DNA from: DRPG01 sp964655065
GTDB lineage: Bacteria; Myxococcota_A; UBA796; GCA-2862545
NCBI GenBank assembly: GCA_964655065.1
Contig: CAZZLC010000008.1
Location: 116,861 to 180,860, forward strand
Reading direction: 5' to 3'
Length of the DNA stretch: 64,000 nt
Shown here: positions 1-8,237 of the stretch, piece after piece
How the letters are laid out: every line of letters starts with the position of its first letter
How positions within the stretch are numbered: the stretch's first letter is position 1
Notes under the pieces: generated by a model
Told to the model about the DNA's origin: nothing
Seen by the model: only the letters and a program-made list of their open reading frames with translations
The model's database searches: none
Position numbers and translations under genes: made by a program

Positions 1-910
1 CCGTGGGCTCCCACGCGATCGACCGGGTGTGGTGCTCGATGGCGGCGATGTAGTCGCGATCGGCGGCGGCCACCCTGGCTGCGATGGCCGCGCGCTCGGA
101 CTGGAACTCCGTGAGCAGTCGCAGCGCGTGCTCCCGCTGGCTCTCGGGGACGTGGCCGATCGACTGTCGCAGCGCTGCGCTCAACGCCCACTCGAACCCG
201 CCCCGATAGCGGTCGAGGTACGTCGCGGCCTGCGTGACGCCCAGCTGGCGACGGGGCGGAAGATCGGGCGCCGGTCGCACGACGTGCACGTAGAAGGGCG
301 TGGGGAGGAAGGCGACCGCGCCGCGGCCCGCCAGGCGGAAGACCCACACGAAGGCCCAGAACACGGTGCGGGGAAGCTGCAGGATCGCGTGCAGATCGCG
401 GGCCCGGTACACCGCGAGCTCGGGAAAGACCCGGTGCTCCAGGATGAACTTCCACATCGGCCACACCCGCTCGGCGTCGAACGCCGTAGGCCCGGGAATC
501 TCGTAGTAGGTGCCCAGGTTCTGGCCCGTGGCGTCATCGTGGGTGACCCACGGCGCATAGACCGCGGACAGGCTCTCGTTCTCGTCGAACAGGCCGACGA
601 TCCGGGCGAGGCTCGTCAGGTCCAGCCGGTCGTCGTCGGCGAGATAGACCGCGAGCTCCCCGCGGGCGGCCCGCAGCGCGTTGACGAAGTTGGCCTCACC
701 GCCGAGGTTCTCGTCCTGGCGGAGGTACACGACGGGCAGGCCCCGCTCGCTCGCTTCGGCGCACACCCGTGCCGTGTCGTCGGTGGACGCGTTGTCGCTG
801 ACCACGATCTCGACGGAGAAGGGGAGCCCGGCGACCGCCGCGAGCTCGCTCAGGCACCGCTCGAGGTACGGAGCACGCTGATAGGTCGGGATGCAGATCG
901 ACAGCTTCAT
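1..910 (-). CDS. Family 2 glycosyltransferase, C-terminus cut by window edge
   Basis: Transfers a sugar from a nucleotide-sugar donor, here most likely in building a surface polysaccharide. The visible 303 residues open with the GT-A start MKLSICIPTYQR. The donor-binding stretch VVSDNASTDDT (about 37-46) and the metal-binding acidic cluster LADDDRLD (about 90-97, DxD type) follow. No membrane segment is visible. The ATG overlaps the TGA of the upstream CmcI-type gene by one base (TGATG), so it is the last visible gene of the minus-strand operon that starts at 4820. The true C-terminus lies outside the window, and the donor and acceptor cannot be told. Family assignment is firm; the role in a CDP-deoxysugar glycan is inferred from neighbours. 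Confidence 0.9.
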   Translation of the reverse strand, partial: MKLSICIPTYQRAPYLERCLSELAAVAGLPFSVEIVVSDNASTDDTARVCAEASERGLPVVYLRQDENLGGEANFVNALRAARGELAVYLADDDRLDLTSLARIVGLFDENESLSAVYAPWVTHDDATGQNLGTYYEIPGPTAFDAERVWPMWKFILEHRVFPELAVYRARDLHAILQLPRTVFWAFVWVFRLAGRGAVAFLPTPFYVHVVRPAPDLPPRRQLGVTQAATYLDRYRGGFEWALSAALRQSIGHVPESQREHALRLLTEFQSERAAIAARVAAADRDYIAAIEHHTRSIAWEPT

Positions 911-1677
911 CACCGCACCCGCTTCAGGAAGCCGTCCAGGTAGTAGGTCGGCGGGGTCTCGATGAGCCCCTCGTTGAAGAGGAAAGGAGGGCGCTCCACG
1001 ACGAAGCGGTCGTCCTCCTCGAGGAACCGTCGCACGGCCTCGGCGGGGTTGTTCCAGCCCCAGTCGTCCTGGGTACGGGGCCCCCCCACGAGGTCGCGCA
1101 TGAGCCCGTCCATGACCACCACGTACGAGCCCACGTTCACGAGCGAGGCGTAGGCACGCAGCTCCTCGAGCACGTGGTCGCGACGGTGGCTGCTGTCGAG
1201 CAGCAGGACGACGCGCTCGTCAGGTCGCACGAGCGAGCGCACGTGCTCGACGATCGCCGGATCGATGCTGCTGCCCTCCACCATCGTGATGTACGGGAAC
1301 AGCGGGTGCGCTTCGATGGCCGTGCGGTTGTGGGGACGAATCTCCACGTCCACGCCGATCACGCGCCCGTGGTCGAGCAGCTTGCAGAGGCTCGCCGACA
1401 GCACGAGCGAGCCCCCGTGGGCAATCCCCATCTCGAGGATCACGTCGGGACGGACCGAGAAGAGCAGCTCCTGGACGCGGACGAGGTCCTCGGGCAGCTG
1501 GATGATGGGCCGGCCGAGCCAGGTGACGGTGTAGACGTGCTTGACGTCCCATCCCGCGCGGAGCCACGCGCGGCTGGCGAGCGCGAAGCCCTCCGGTGAG
1601 GCGAGGGGATGCTCGACGGTCTCTCCACCGAGCTCGCCGGTGACCGTGGCGGCTTCGGTGTCGATGGTCACTTTCAC
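910..1677 (-). CDS. CmcI/cephalosporin-hydroxylase family SAM methyltransferase
   Basis: A 255-residue protein of the family named after cephalosporin hydroxylase CmcI, whose members include rhamnosyl O-methyltransferases; methylation of a sugar hydroxyl is the likely role. The Rossmann motif ILEMGIAHGGS (about 80-90) is the SAM loop, GVDVEIR (about 108-114) is the acidic end of strand 2, and LLLDSSHRRDHV (near 170) is the metal-binding segment typical of the family. Start is GTG at 1677, whose GTGA overlaps the stop of the preceding reductase gene. Longer reading frames upstream are the out-of-frame overlap with that gene. Position between a deoxysugar reductase and a glycosyltransferase suggests O-methylation of the deoxysugar made by the operon. 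Confidence 0.85.
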   Translation of the reverse strand: MKVTIDTEAATVTGELGGETVEHPLASPEGFALASRAWLRAGWDVKHVYTVTWLGRPIIQLPEDLVRVQELLFSVRPDVILEMGIAHGGSLVLSASLCKLLDHGRVIGVDVEIRPHNRTAIEAHPLFPYITMVEGSSIDPAIVEHVRSLVRPDERVVLLLDSSHRRDHVLEELRAYASLVNVGSYVVVMDGLMRDLVGGPRTQDDWGWNNPAEAVRRFLEEDDRFVVERPPFLFNEGLIETPPTYYLDGFLKRVR

Positions 1678-2477
1678 GAGGTCTCCAGGGGTTGCGCGGC
1701 GCGGGCCACCAGCCCGGCCAGCGCGTCGAGCACGCAGCGCGGCTCGAGGTCGAGGTCCCGTCGGGCTCGGGTGACGTCGATCGGGGGCTGGACGACGATG
1801 GGTGCGTCGGCCGCCACCTCCACGTGGCAGGCGGTGAGCTGCTGCAGTCGCTCGACGAGCGCGCGGTGGGTGATGCTGCGCCCGCTCGCCACGTTGTAGG
1901 TGCGAGCCTGGCCCCGCGGACCCACGCGGAGCAGCGCTCGGACGACATCGTCGATGTGCACGTAGTCCTTGGCCGAGTCGAGCCCCTGGGCGAGTCGGAT
2001 GCGACCGCTCACCGCATCGCGCACGATCATCGGCAGGAAGGTGCCCGCCTCGGGATTGTGACCGACCACGTTCGACAGTCGCACCACCCGGGCCTCGGGG
2101 CACACCCGCAGCGCGAAGCACTCGCCCGTCAGCTTGGACAGGTCGTACAGATCGTCGGGGCTGCCGGGATCGACCTGCAACAAGGCGCTCTCGCGCGTAT
2201 CCGCCGAGCGGCGGTAGACGCGGGCCGACGAGAGGTAGACGTAGCCGTCGAGGTCGTCGCGCCGAAGGAGCTCACCGAGGGCCGAGACGTGTGCCTGCAC
2301 GGTGTCGAAGGGACGGGTGCGGAAGTCCCCGGTGACCCCGGTGCAGTCGATGACGGTACCCGGACGTCGGGGCAGGGCCGCTCCGCGCTCGGGTGCGGCG
2401 ACGTCCGCGCCGGCTCGCCGCAGGTGCGCGAGGAGATGGCGTCCGACAAAGCCCCGGGAGCCCAGGATCGTGATCAA
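1674..2477 (-). CDS. NAD-dependent sugar epimerase/reductase (extended SDR)
   Basis: A 267-residue extended short-chain dehydrogenase. The N-terminal ITILGSRGFVGRHLL carries the GxxGxxG NAD(P)-binding loop, and the catalytic Tyr-x3-Lys appears in LYDLSKLTGE. Start is TTG at 2477, the only start codon near the Rossmann strand, and it overlaps the TGA of the RmlC-like gene (TTGA). In the operon order rfbF, rfbG, RmlC-like, this gene, it sits where a 4-keto reductase finishes an epimerised CDP-4-keto-6-deoxy sugar. That substrate is inference; the fold and family are clear. It could instead be a 4-epimerase. Confidence 0.8.
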   Translation of the reverse strand: MITILGSRGFVGRHLLAHLRRAGADVAAPERGAALPRRPGTVIDCTGVTGDFRTRPFDTVQAHVSALGELLRRDDLDGYVYLSSARVYRRSADTRESALLQVDPGSPDDLYDLSKLTGECFALRVCPEARVVRLSNVVGHNPEAGTFLPMIVRDAVSGRIRLAQGLDSAKDYVHIDDVVRALLRVGPRGQARTYNVASGRSITHRALVERLQQLTACHVEVAADAPIVVQPPIDVTRARRDLDLEPRCVLDALAGLVARAAQPLETS

Positions 2478-3022
2478 GGCGTCACCGGTTCGGGGACGAA
2501 GTCCGGGTACGTCGCATCCCGGGGATGGATCACGATGGGGGGGAACGGCCACCGCACGCCAAAGGCCGGGTCGTCCCAGCGAACCCCGCGGTAGGCGGCA
2601 GGAGCGAACGCGGCGCTGATCTGGTACTCGACGAGCGTGTCGTCTTCGAGGGTGAGGAAACCGTGGGCGCATCCCTCGGGCACGTAGACCGCTCGGCCGT
2701 CGAGCGCGGTCAGCTCGACGGCGGTCCAGCGGCAGAACGTGCTGGAGGACGGCCTCAGATCGACGATCACGTCGTAGATGGCGCCCTCGAGCACCGACAG
2801 CACCTTGGCCTCGGCGTGGGGCGGGCACTGGAAGTGCAGACCGCGCAAGGTGCCGCGCGACCTCGACCAGGACCGCGACGCCTGGACGACCTTCGGCACC
2901 AGGCGGTGCGCGGCGAGCTCGCCGCTGCACCACGTTCGCGCGAACCAGCCGCGCTCGTCCTCGCGACGGTCCTCGCGAAGCAGCATCGCGCCGTCGACGC
3001 CAGACAGGGGCTCGAAGATCAC
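2474..3022 (-). CDS. rfbC: RmlC-like NDP-4-keto-6-deoxyhexose 3,5-epimerase
   Basis: A 182-residue cupin of the dTDP-4-dehydrorhamnose 3,5-epimerase family, which usually runs to about 180-185 residues. It shows GTLRGLHFQ, containing the catalytic histidine, and the conserved VYVPEGCAHGFLTL. The C-terminal WDDPAFGVRWPF also matches the family. The GTG start at 3022 overlaps the stop of the upstream rfbG (GTGA). The neighbours make CDP-linked rather than dTDP-linked intermediates, and no rmlA or rmlB is present, so the substrate is probably CDP-4-keto-6-deoxyglucose. The symbol marks the family rather than proven dTDP-rhamnose synthesis. Confidence 0.85.
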   Translation of the reverse strand: MIFEPLSGVDGAMLLREDRREDERGWFARTWCSGELAAHRLVPKVVQASRSWSRSRGTLRGLHFQCPPHAEAKVLSVLEGAIYDVIVDLRPSSSTFCRWTAVELTALDGRAVYVPEGCAHGFLTLEDDTLVEYQISAAFAPAAYRGVRWDDPAFGVRWPFPPIVIHPRDATYPDFVPEPVTP

Positions 3023-4053
3023 GAGGTCTCCACCAGGTTCGAGGGCGTCGGTCGCTGGTCGTGGGGCGGTCCCTCGAGGAACTCGCGGTACCACGCAATG
3101 GTGCGCTTCAGGCCTGAATCGAGGTCGAACCGCGGCGTCCAGCCGAGCCGGGTGCGCGCCTTCTCGGCGGAGAGGTGCTGGGCGCGAATCTCGTGGGACG
3201 CCTCGTCGCGGACGTCCGGCACGAGCCCGCTCCCCATGCTCACGAGGATGCGGTCGACGAGCTCGCGCACGGTCACCGGTCGCTCGTTCGAGAGGTTGAA
3301 GGCCTCGCCGGCCAGCGTTCGATCGGCGTTCAGCTGGCGGGCGAGCATGAGGTAGGCCTCGGCGCCGTCCTCGACGTAGAAGTAGTCGCGCACGAAGGTG
3401 CCGTCGCTGCGAATGATGGGTCGCTCGCCGCGGATCACCGAGCGAATCGTGCCGGGCACGATGCGGTTCCAGTTGAGGTCGCCGCCGCCATAGAAGTTGC
3501 CACAGCGCGTGACGACGACCGGGAGGCCCCAGGTGCTCGCGTAGGTCTGCGCGACGAGGTCGCTGCACGCCTTCGAGGCGTCATAGGGGTGGCGGCCGCG
3601 CAGCGGAGCGTCCTCGCGGTAGGGCAGCACGTGGCCGTCGCCGTACGCCTTGTCGGACGAGGCGAGCACGATCTGCTCGACGCGAGGGCTCCTCCGGCAG
3701 GCCTCGAGCACCGTCCAGGTGCCCGCCACGTTCGTCTCGAAGGTGGAGACCGGATTGCGGTTGGCCACCCCCACGATGGTCTGGGCCGCCAGGTGCAGCA
3801 CCGTCCGGATCTCGCGCTCGCCCAGCACTCTCTCGAGCAGGGCCTGGTCCCGCACGTCGCCTCGCACCGTGGTCACCCGCTCGACGAGCCCGGTCCGGAC
3901 GATCTCCGAGTTGGGGACCCAGTCCCGTACGAGGCAGACGACGTGGGCACCGGCCCGCAGGAGGCGGCGGACCACCCAGCCCCCGACGAGCCCGGTGCCC
4001 CCGGTGACCAGTACCGGTTGGTCGAGGAAGAACGCGCGATCGGCGTCGATCAT
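3019..4053 (-). CDS. rfbG: CDP-glucose 4,6-dehydratase
   Basis: Converts CDP-glucose to CDP-4-keto-6-deoxyglucose with bound NAD. The 344-residue protein has the NAD loop GGTGLVGG (about 18-25), the substrate-side ASSDKAYG characteristic of the CDP-glucose branch, catalytic HPYDASKACSD (Tyr-x3-Lys) and the family motif RCGNFYGGGDLNWNR. Length fits the family (about 350-360). The ATG at 4053 overlaps the TGA of rfbF (ATGA), showing tight coupling with the enzyme that supplies its substrate. The product feeds the next gene, an RmlC-like epimerase. No ddhC-type 3-dehydratase is seen, which argues against a 3,6-dideoxy sugar. Confidence 0.92.
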   Translation of the reverse strand: MIDADRAFFLDQPVLVTGGTGLVGGWVVRRLLRAGAHVVCLVRDWVPNSEIVRTGLVERVTTVRGDVRDQALLERVLGEREIRTVLHLAAQTIVGVANRNPVSTFETNVAGTWTVLEACRRSPRVEQIVLASSDKAYGDGHVLPYREDAPLRGRHPYDASKACSDLVAQTYASTWGLPVVVTRCGNFYGGGDLNWNRIVPGTIRSVIRGERPIIRSDGTFVRDYFYVEDGAEAYLMLARQLNADRTLAGEAFNLSNERPVTVRELVDRILVSMGSGLVPDVRDEASHEIRAQHLSAEKARTRLGWTPRFDLDSGLKRTIAWYREFLEGPPHDQRPTPSNLVETS

Positions 4054-4820
4054 GGCCAGACCTTCCAGGGGGCGCTGCCACCCTGCCACAACGCCTCGAG
4101 GAGCCGCTTCTCCCGCAGGGTGTCCATGCACTGCCAGAACCCCGGGTGAGCGTAGGCAGCGAGCTGTTCGTGAGCCGCGAGCTGGGCCAGGGTCTCGCTC
4201 TCGAGGAAGGTCCCGTCGTGGTGGAGGAACCGGAACACGGCGGGCTCGAGCACCATGAACCCGCCGTTGATCCAGCCCTCGCCGACCTGCGGCTTCTCGG
4301 TGAACGCGCGCACCCGACCGTCCTCGAGATGCAGCTCGCCAAACCGGGCCGGGGGACGGACGGCCGTGATCGTGGCGATGCGACGATGCTCCTCGTGGTG
4401 CCGCACCAGCGCGGCGAGGTCGACGTCGGCGACGCCGTCGCCGTAGGTGAGCATGAAGGGTCGGTCGCCGAGCAGAGGCTGGAGCCGAAGGAGCCGTCCC
4501 CCGGTCATGGTGTCGTGGCCGGTCTCGACGAGGTGCACGACCCAGTCGTCGTGGTCACCGGCGATGTGCCGGACCTCGCCCGAGCCGACGTCGACGGTGA
4601 GTGAGCCGCCGATGGCGTGGTAGTCGAGGAAGTAGCGCTTGATGACGTCGCCCTTGTAGCCGAGCGCCACCACGAACTCGCGAAACCCCTGGGCCGCGTA
4701 GAGCTTCATGATGTGCCAGAGGATCGGGCGTCCGCCGATCTCGACCATGGGCTTGGGGCGGGTCTCGGTCTCCTCGGCGAGTCGAGTGCCGAGCCCGCCG
4801 GCAAGAATGACGACCTTCAC
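4050..4820 (-). CDS. rfbF: Glucose-1-phosphate cytidylyltransferase
   Basis: Makes CDP-glucose from CTP and glucose-1-phosphate, the first step of CDP-deoxysugar synthesis. The 256-residue protein matches the family length of about 257. The nucleotide-binding signature VVILAGGLGTRLAEET is at the N-terminus, with RPKPMVEIGGRPILWHI next, YGDGVADVD as the metal-binding Asp region and GFWQCMDTLREK at the C-terminus. GTG at 4820 is preferred over an upstream in-frame ATG at 4841 because GGAGG stands about seven bases before it and the protein then matches the family start. This is the first gene of the minus-strand operon, facing the PhoD-like gene across a 143-base divergent region. Confidence 0.93.
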   Translation of the reverse strand: MKVVILAGGLGTRLAEETETRPKPMVEIGGRPILWHIMKLYAAQGFREFVVALGYKGDVIKRYFLDYHAIGGSLTVDVGSGEVRHIAGDHDDWVVHLVETGHDTMTGGRLLRLQPLLGDRPFMLTYGDGVADVDLAALVRHHEEHRRIATITAVRPPARFGELHLEDGRVRAFTEKPQVGEGWINGGFMVLEPAVFRFLHHDGTFLESETLAQLAAHEQLAAYAHPGFWQCMDTLREKRLLEALWQGGSAPWKVWP

Positions 4821-4963
4821 CTGAGTCCTCCGTGCGTTCACCGAGTCGGCGAATTCGGGCGCGGGCTTGAGGTCGTCGACTCCGGAGCTCGTCGTGGCGA
4901 CTCGGGGGTGGCACCCCGCAGCCGCGACCGCTACGGCCCGTTCGCGACCCGACGGGAGGCCCG
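4821..4963. promoter_or_regulatory. Divergent promoter region of the CDP-sugar operon and phoD-like gene
   Basis: This 143-base stretch separates two divergent genes and must contain promoters for both. The only sites that can be named are ribosome binding sites: GGAGG before the GTG at 4820 on the minus strand and GGGAGG before the ATG at 4964 on the plus strand. No convincing -35/-10, sigma-54 or operator palindrome could be picked out by eye in this GC-rich DNA. Confidence 0.4.
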
Positions 4964-6316
4964 ATGACCGCCGCTCTCGACCCCTCGACCGTTCCGCAGG
5001 ACGACACGCGCTTTCCGAACGCGAACCTGACGGGGGAGACGAAGCCTACGTCGGTGCTGCTCGCCGCCTACTTCGCGGACGGCGCCCCCAAGCTGCTCCG
5101 GATGTGGCGCAACGATGCCACCGTCCCCATCACCGACTGGGTCGCCGAGCAGGTCGTGACCCCCGAGCCCAGTGGCTACGCGAGGACCGAGCTGCACGGC
5201 CTTCGGCCCGGGACCTGGTACGCCTACGCCTACTTCGTCGTCGAGGACGACGAGGTGGTGGCTCGGAGCCTCGTGGCCCGGTTTCGGACCGCGCCTGGCG
5301 ACGATGCTCTCGAGCCCTTGTCGATCGCGATCTCGGCCTGCAACGGAGGCAAGGTCGATCCGGACGAGCCGATCGTCCCGTTCCGCTACCCGGCCCTCGA
5401 GGTCACGGCTCGCCAGGCCTACGACCTGTTCCTCCACCTGGGCGATCAGGCGTACATGGACCGGGTGTTCGCGGCCGGCGGGACCCTGCCGATGTACCTC
5501 GACGGTTGGCGGGCCTACCTCGGCTCCGAGGGCATGCGCCAGTGCTACGCCAGGGCCGGCATGCTGGCGACCTGGGACGACCACGAGGTCACCGACAATC
5601 TCCAGTTCCGAGCCTGGACCACCGACCCCGAGGACCTCCGGAAGCGCGACAACGCGCTGGCTGCGTTCTACACCGTGCTCCCCGTGGCCGCCGATGGACC
5701 CGAGACGCCGCTGTGGAGGAGCTTTCGGTGGGGGCGCACGGCCGAGATCTTCATCCTCGACTGCCGGTACCAGCGCAGGCAGCCGAGCACCGGTGTCTAC
5801 CTCGGGGCCGACCAGATGGCCTGGCTGAAGCAGACCCTCCTCGCGAGCCCGTGCCACTTCAAGATCATCGCGAGCTCCGCCCCGATGACCGACCTGAGCG
5901 GGGTGCACGAGCTCGTGCGCTTCGACCGCTGGGAGGCCTACGAGGCAGACCGTCGAGCGCTCCTCGACCACATCAACGCGCACGACATCACGAACGTCTG
6001 GTTCCTCACCGGGGACCACCACGTGAACTTCGTCTCCCGGATCGAGCGCGAAGGTGACGACCTGGCGAGTCGGACCATGGAGATTGGCTGCACAGGGGGC
6101 AACGAGCGGATGAACCTCTACGGGCCGAACATCCTCTACTCGCGGGCCCGGGCACGAGGTGTCGTGGTCACGTTCGACCCTTCGCGCGACGTGGTCCACG
6201 CCCGGTTCGTCGATCCGGAGACCGGCGAGGACGACTTCGCCGAGGAGCTACGGCAGGGACCGGTCGAGCTCCCGACGCCGCGTCGGGGTTGCGCGCCCAG
6301 GCGGTGGTTTGGTTGA
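4964..6316 (+). CDS. PhoD-like metallophosphatase/phosphodiesterase
   Basis: A 450-residue member of the PhoD-like alkaline phosphatase family, which cleaves phosphomono- or phosphodiesters with a metal centre. An N-terminal fibronectin-like region (about 30-110) precedes the catalytic domain. Metal-binding motifs appear in family order: ISACNGG (about 123-129), LHLGDQAYMD (about 158-166), WDDHEVTDN (204-212) and LTGDHHVNF (near 335). No signal peptide or twin-arginine motif is seen, unlike classical secreted PhoD, so a cytoplasmic location is likely. The ATG has GGGAGG about five bases upstream. It lies between two glycan operons; any role in polymer metabolism is unproven. Confidence 0.88.
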   Translation: MTAALDPSTVPQDDTRFPNANLTGETKPTSVLLAAYFADGAPKLLRMWRNDATVPITDWVAEQVVTPEPSGYARTELHGLRPGTWYAYAYFVVEDDEVVARSLVARFRTAPGDDALEPLSIAISACNGGKVDPDEPIVPFRYPALEVTARQAYDLFLHLGDQAYMDRVFAAGGTLPMYLDGWRAYLGSEGMRQCYARAGMLATWDDHEVTDNLQFRAWTTDPEDLRKRDNALAAFYTVLPVAADGPETPLWRSFRWGRTAEIFILDCRYQRRQPSTGVYLGADQMAWLKQTLLASPCHFKIIASSAPMTDLSGVHELVRFDRWEAYEADRRALLDHINAHDITNVWFLTGDHHVNFVSRIEREGDDLASRTMEIGCTGGNERMNLYGPNILYSRARARGVVVTFDPSRDVVHARFVDPETGEDDFAEELRQGPVELPTPRRGCAPRRWFG

Positions 6317-6330
6317 GGCGCTTCAGCGCC
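6317..6330 (+). terminator. Short GC hairpin just after the phoD-like gene
   Basis: A perfect inverted repeat GGCGC-TTCA-GCGCC begins directly after the TGA of the phosphatase gene and ends 24 bases before the E1 alpha start. It has a 5-bp GC stem and a four-base loop but no U-tract, so it is at best a weak terminator or a processing element. It could also be chance in GC-rich DNA. Confidence 0.25.
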
Positions 6331-6354
6331 CGGTGACCCCGCCGATGGTCGGGC

Positions 6355-7245
6355 ATGCCGGTCGCCGACTTGCCCCAATCGGAAGCGCTCGTCGCCCTGT
6401 ACCGCGCCATGGCGCGCATCCGGGTGGTCGAGGAGACGCTGCTCGCGCAGTACGCTGCCGGGCGCGTCCGGGGGACCGTCCACACCTGTCTCGGTCAGGA
6501 AGCGGCTGCGGTGGGGGCCATCGGCGCCCTCGACCCCTCGCGCGACACCGTGTGCAGCAACCATCGGGGGCATGGCCACTACCTCGCGTTCACCGGCGAT
6601 CTGGCCGGGCTGATCGCGGAGATCCTGGGGCGGCCCGTCGGGGTGTGCGAGGGGATTGGCGGCAGCCAGCACCTGCATCGGGGCGGGTTCTACAGCAACG
6701 GAATCCTCGGCGGCATGGCGCCGGTGGCCGCGGGGATGGCCCTCGCGGCGCAGGCGCGCGGTGATGGAGGGGTCGCGGCCGTCTGCCTCGGCGACGGCGC
6801 GCTCGGCGAAGGCATCGTCTACGAGACGTTCAATCTCGCGGCGCTGTGGCGGCTCCCGTTGCTCTTCGTGGTGGAGGCGAACGGGTGGGCCCAGTCGACG
6901 CCCACCGTCCGCGGGGCGGCCGGCGAGCTCGCCGACCGGGCGACCCCGTTCGGGATCCCGGTGGCCGACATCGACGGCAACGACGTGGCCGCGGTGAGGG
7001 CCGCCGCGAGTGCCGTCGTGAGGACGCTGCGGGAGGGGTCCGGTCCGCAGGTCCTGTTCCTGCGCACGTACCGACTCGGACCGCACTCCAAGGGCGACGA
7101 CCATCGCGACCCCCACGACATCGCGGCCGCACGGGCTCGGGATCCTCTGGCCATCACCCCGGTTCCGTCCCACGTGCGACAGCGGGCCCTCGCCGACGCC
7201 CGCGCCGAGGTGGATGCCGTGCTTGCCACCCTGGACGCCGCATGA
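6355..7245 (+). CDS. Thiamine-diphosphate E1 alpha subunit of a 2-oxoacid dehydrogenase
   Basis: Alpha subunit of an E1 enzyme (pyruvate/acetoin/branched-chain type) that decarboxylates a 2-oxoacid on thiamine diphosphate and passes the acyl group to a lipoyl domain. The 296 residues include the substrate-side GTVHTCLGQEA, SNHRGHGHYLA, GGSQHLH and the ThDP/Mg motif that opens with GDGALGEG (146-153) and closes at EANGWAQST (about 174-182). It is shorter than housekeeping PDH E1 alpha, as in acetoin-type enzymes. It is the first gene of a five-gene operon and overlaps E1 beta by ATGA. The glycan-operon setting and the third gene suggest a dedicated acyl-donating role rather than central metabolism. 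Confidence 0.9.
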   Translation: MPVADLPQSEALVALYRAMARIRVVEETLLAQYAAGRVRGTVHTCLGQEAAAVGAIGALDPSRDTVCSNHRGHGHYLAFTGDLAGLIAEILGRPVGVCEGIGGSQHLHRGGFYSNGILGGMAPVAAGMALAAQARGDGGVAAVCLGDGALGEGIVYETFNLAALWRLPLLFVVEANGWAQSTPTVRGAAGELADRATPFGIPVADIDGNDVAAVRAAASAVVRTLREGSGPQVLFLRTYRLGPHSKGDDHRDPHDIAAARARDPLAITPVPSHVRQRALADARAEVDAVLATLDAA

Positions 7246-8237
7246 CCGCGCCGACGGTGCTCGAGTCGCTCCGCGACGGGCTGCGCACGGCCCTCGAGGA
7301 TCGCCACGTGATGGTGCTCGGCGAGGACGTGCTCGACCCCTACGGCGGCGCCTTCAAGGTCACGGCGGGGCTGTCCAGCCGGTTCCCAGCGCAGGTCCTC
7401 GGGACGCCGATCAGCGAAGCCGCCATCGTCGGCGTCGCCGCCGGCCTCGCGCTCCGAGGCCACCGACCCGTCGTCGAGATCATGTTCGGCGACTTCCTCA
7501 CCCTCGCCATGGACCAGCTGCTCAACCACGCGAGCAAGTTCCGGGGCGTGTACGCGGATCGCGTGCGGGTGCCGCTGGTCGTGCGTACCCCGATGGGCGG
7601 GGGACGAGGCTACGGGGCCACCCACAGTCAGACCCTCGACAAGCACTTCCTCGGTGTTCCGGGCTTGCGGGTCCTCGCGCCGAGCCTCGCTCACGAGCCT
7701 GGCGATCTCCTGCTCCAGGCGATTCGCACCACCGAGGACCCGGTGCTCTTTCTGGAGCACAAGCAGCTCTACCCGCTGCCCCTCGCGCTCGAGGGGGCAC
7801 GGCTCGTCGAGGAGATTCCCGGCGCCCCGACCGCGCTCGTCGCGAACCACGGTCCGGCCGAGGTGCCCGACCTCACGGTGGTTGCGTACGGGGGCGCGTC
7901 GAGGACCGTGCTCGCGTGGATCGCGCGCATGAAGGACGAGGAGATCCGGGTCCTCGCCGTGTTTCCGTCCAGCCTGTGGCCGCTGCCCGAGGTGTCGATC
8001 GTGCGGGCGGTCCAGGCGTCTGGCCGGGCGGTGGTCGTCGAGGAGGGGCCGGTCGGGTTCGGATTCGGCAGCGAGATCGCCGCGCGGCTCGGCCGCCGGC
8101 TGTTCGGGCGCCTGAAGGCGCCGATCGTCCAGCTGGCCGCGGCGAGCGAGGTGATTCCGGCCTGTGCCGATGGCGAGGCGCGGGTGCTCGTCTCGGAGTC
8201 CGATCTCGACGAAGCCACGATGGAGGTGCTCGCGTGA
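7242..8237 (+). CDS. Thiamine-diphosphate E1 beta subunit of a 2-oxoacid dehydrogenase
   Basis: Partner of the preceding E1 alpha; together they form the heterotetrameric E1 that loads an acyl group on a lipoyl lysine. The 331 residues show the family hallmarks VLGEDVLDPYGGAFKVT, TPISEAAIVGVAAGLAL, the VRTPMGGGRGYGATHSQT loop and a C-terminal transketolase-type domain containing VVVEEGPVGFGFGSEIAA. The ATG at 7242 overlaps the alpha stop. The gene ends GTGA, which is the start of the lipoyl-acyltransferase fusion, so E1 and its presumed lipoyl partner are translationally coupled. No dihydrolipoyl dehydrogenase (E3) gene is present in the window. Confidence 0.9.
   Translation: MTAPTVLESLRDGLRTALEDRHVMVLGEDVLDPYGGAFKVTAGLSSRFPAQVLGTPISEAAIVGVAAGLALRGHRPVVEIMFGDFLTLAMDQLLNHASKFRGVYADRVRVPLVVRTPMGGGRGYGATHSQTLDKHFLGVPGLRVLAPSLAHEPGDLLLQAIRTTEDPVLFLEHKQLYPLPLALEGARLVEEIPGAPTALVANHGPAEVPDLTVVAYGGASRTVLAWIARMKDEEIRVLAVFPSSLWPLPEVSIVRAVQASGRAVVVEEGPVGFGFGSEIAARLGRRLFGRLKAPIVQLAAASEVIPACADGEARVLVSESDLDEATMEVLA

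Noticed and set aside
2474..3022. Complete dTDP-rhamnose pathway
   Set aside because: Only the RmlC-like step is present. rmlA, rmlB and rmlD equivalents are missing and the upstream genes make CDP-linked sugar.
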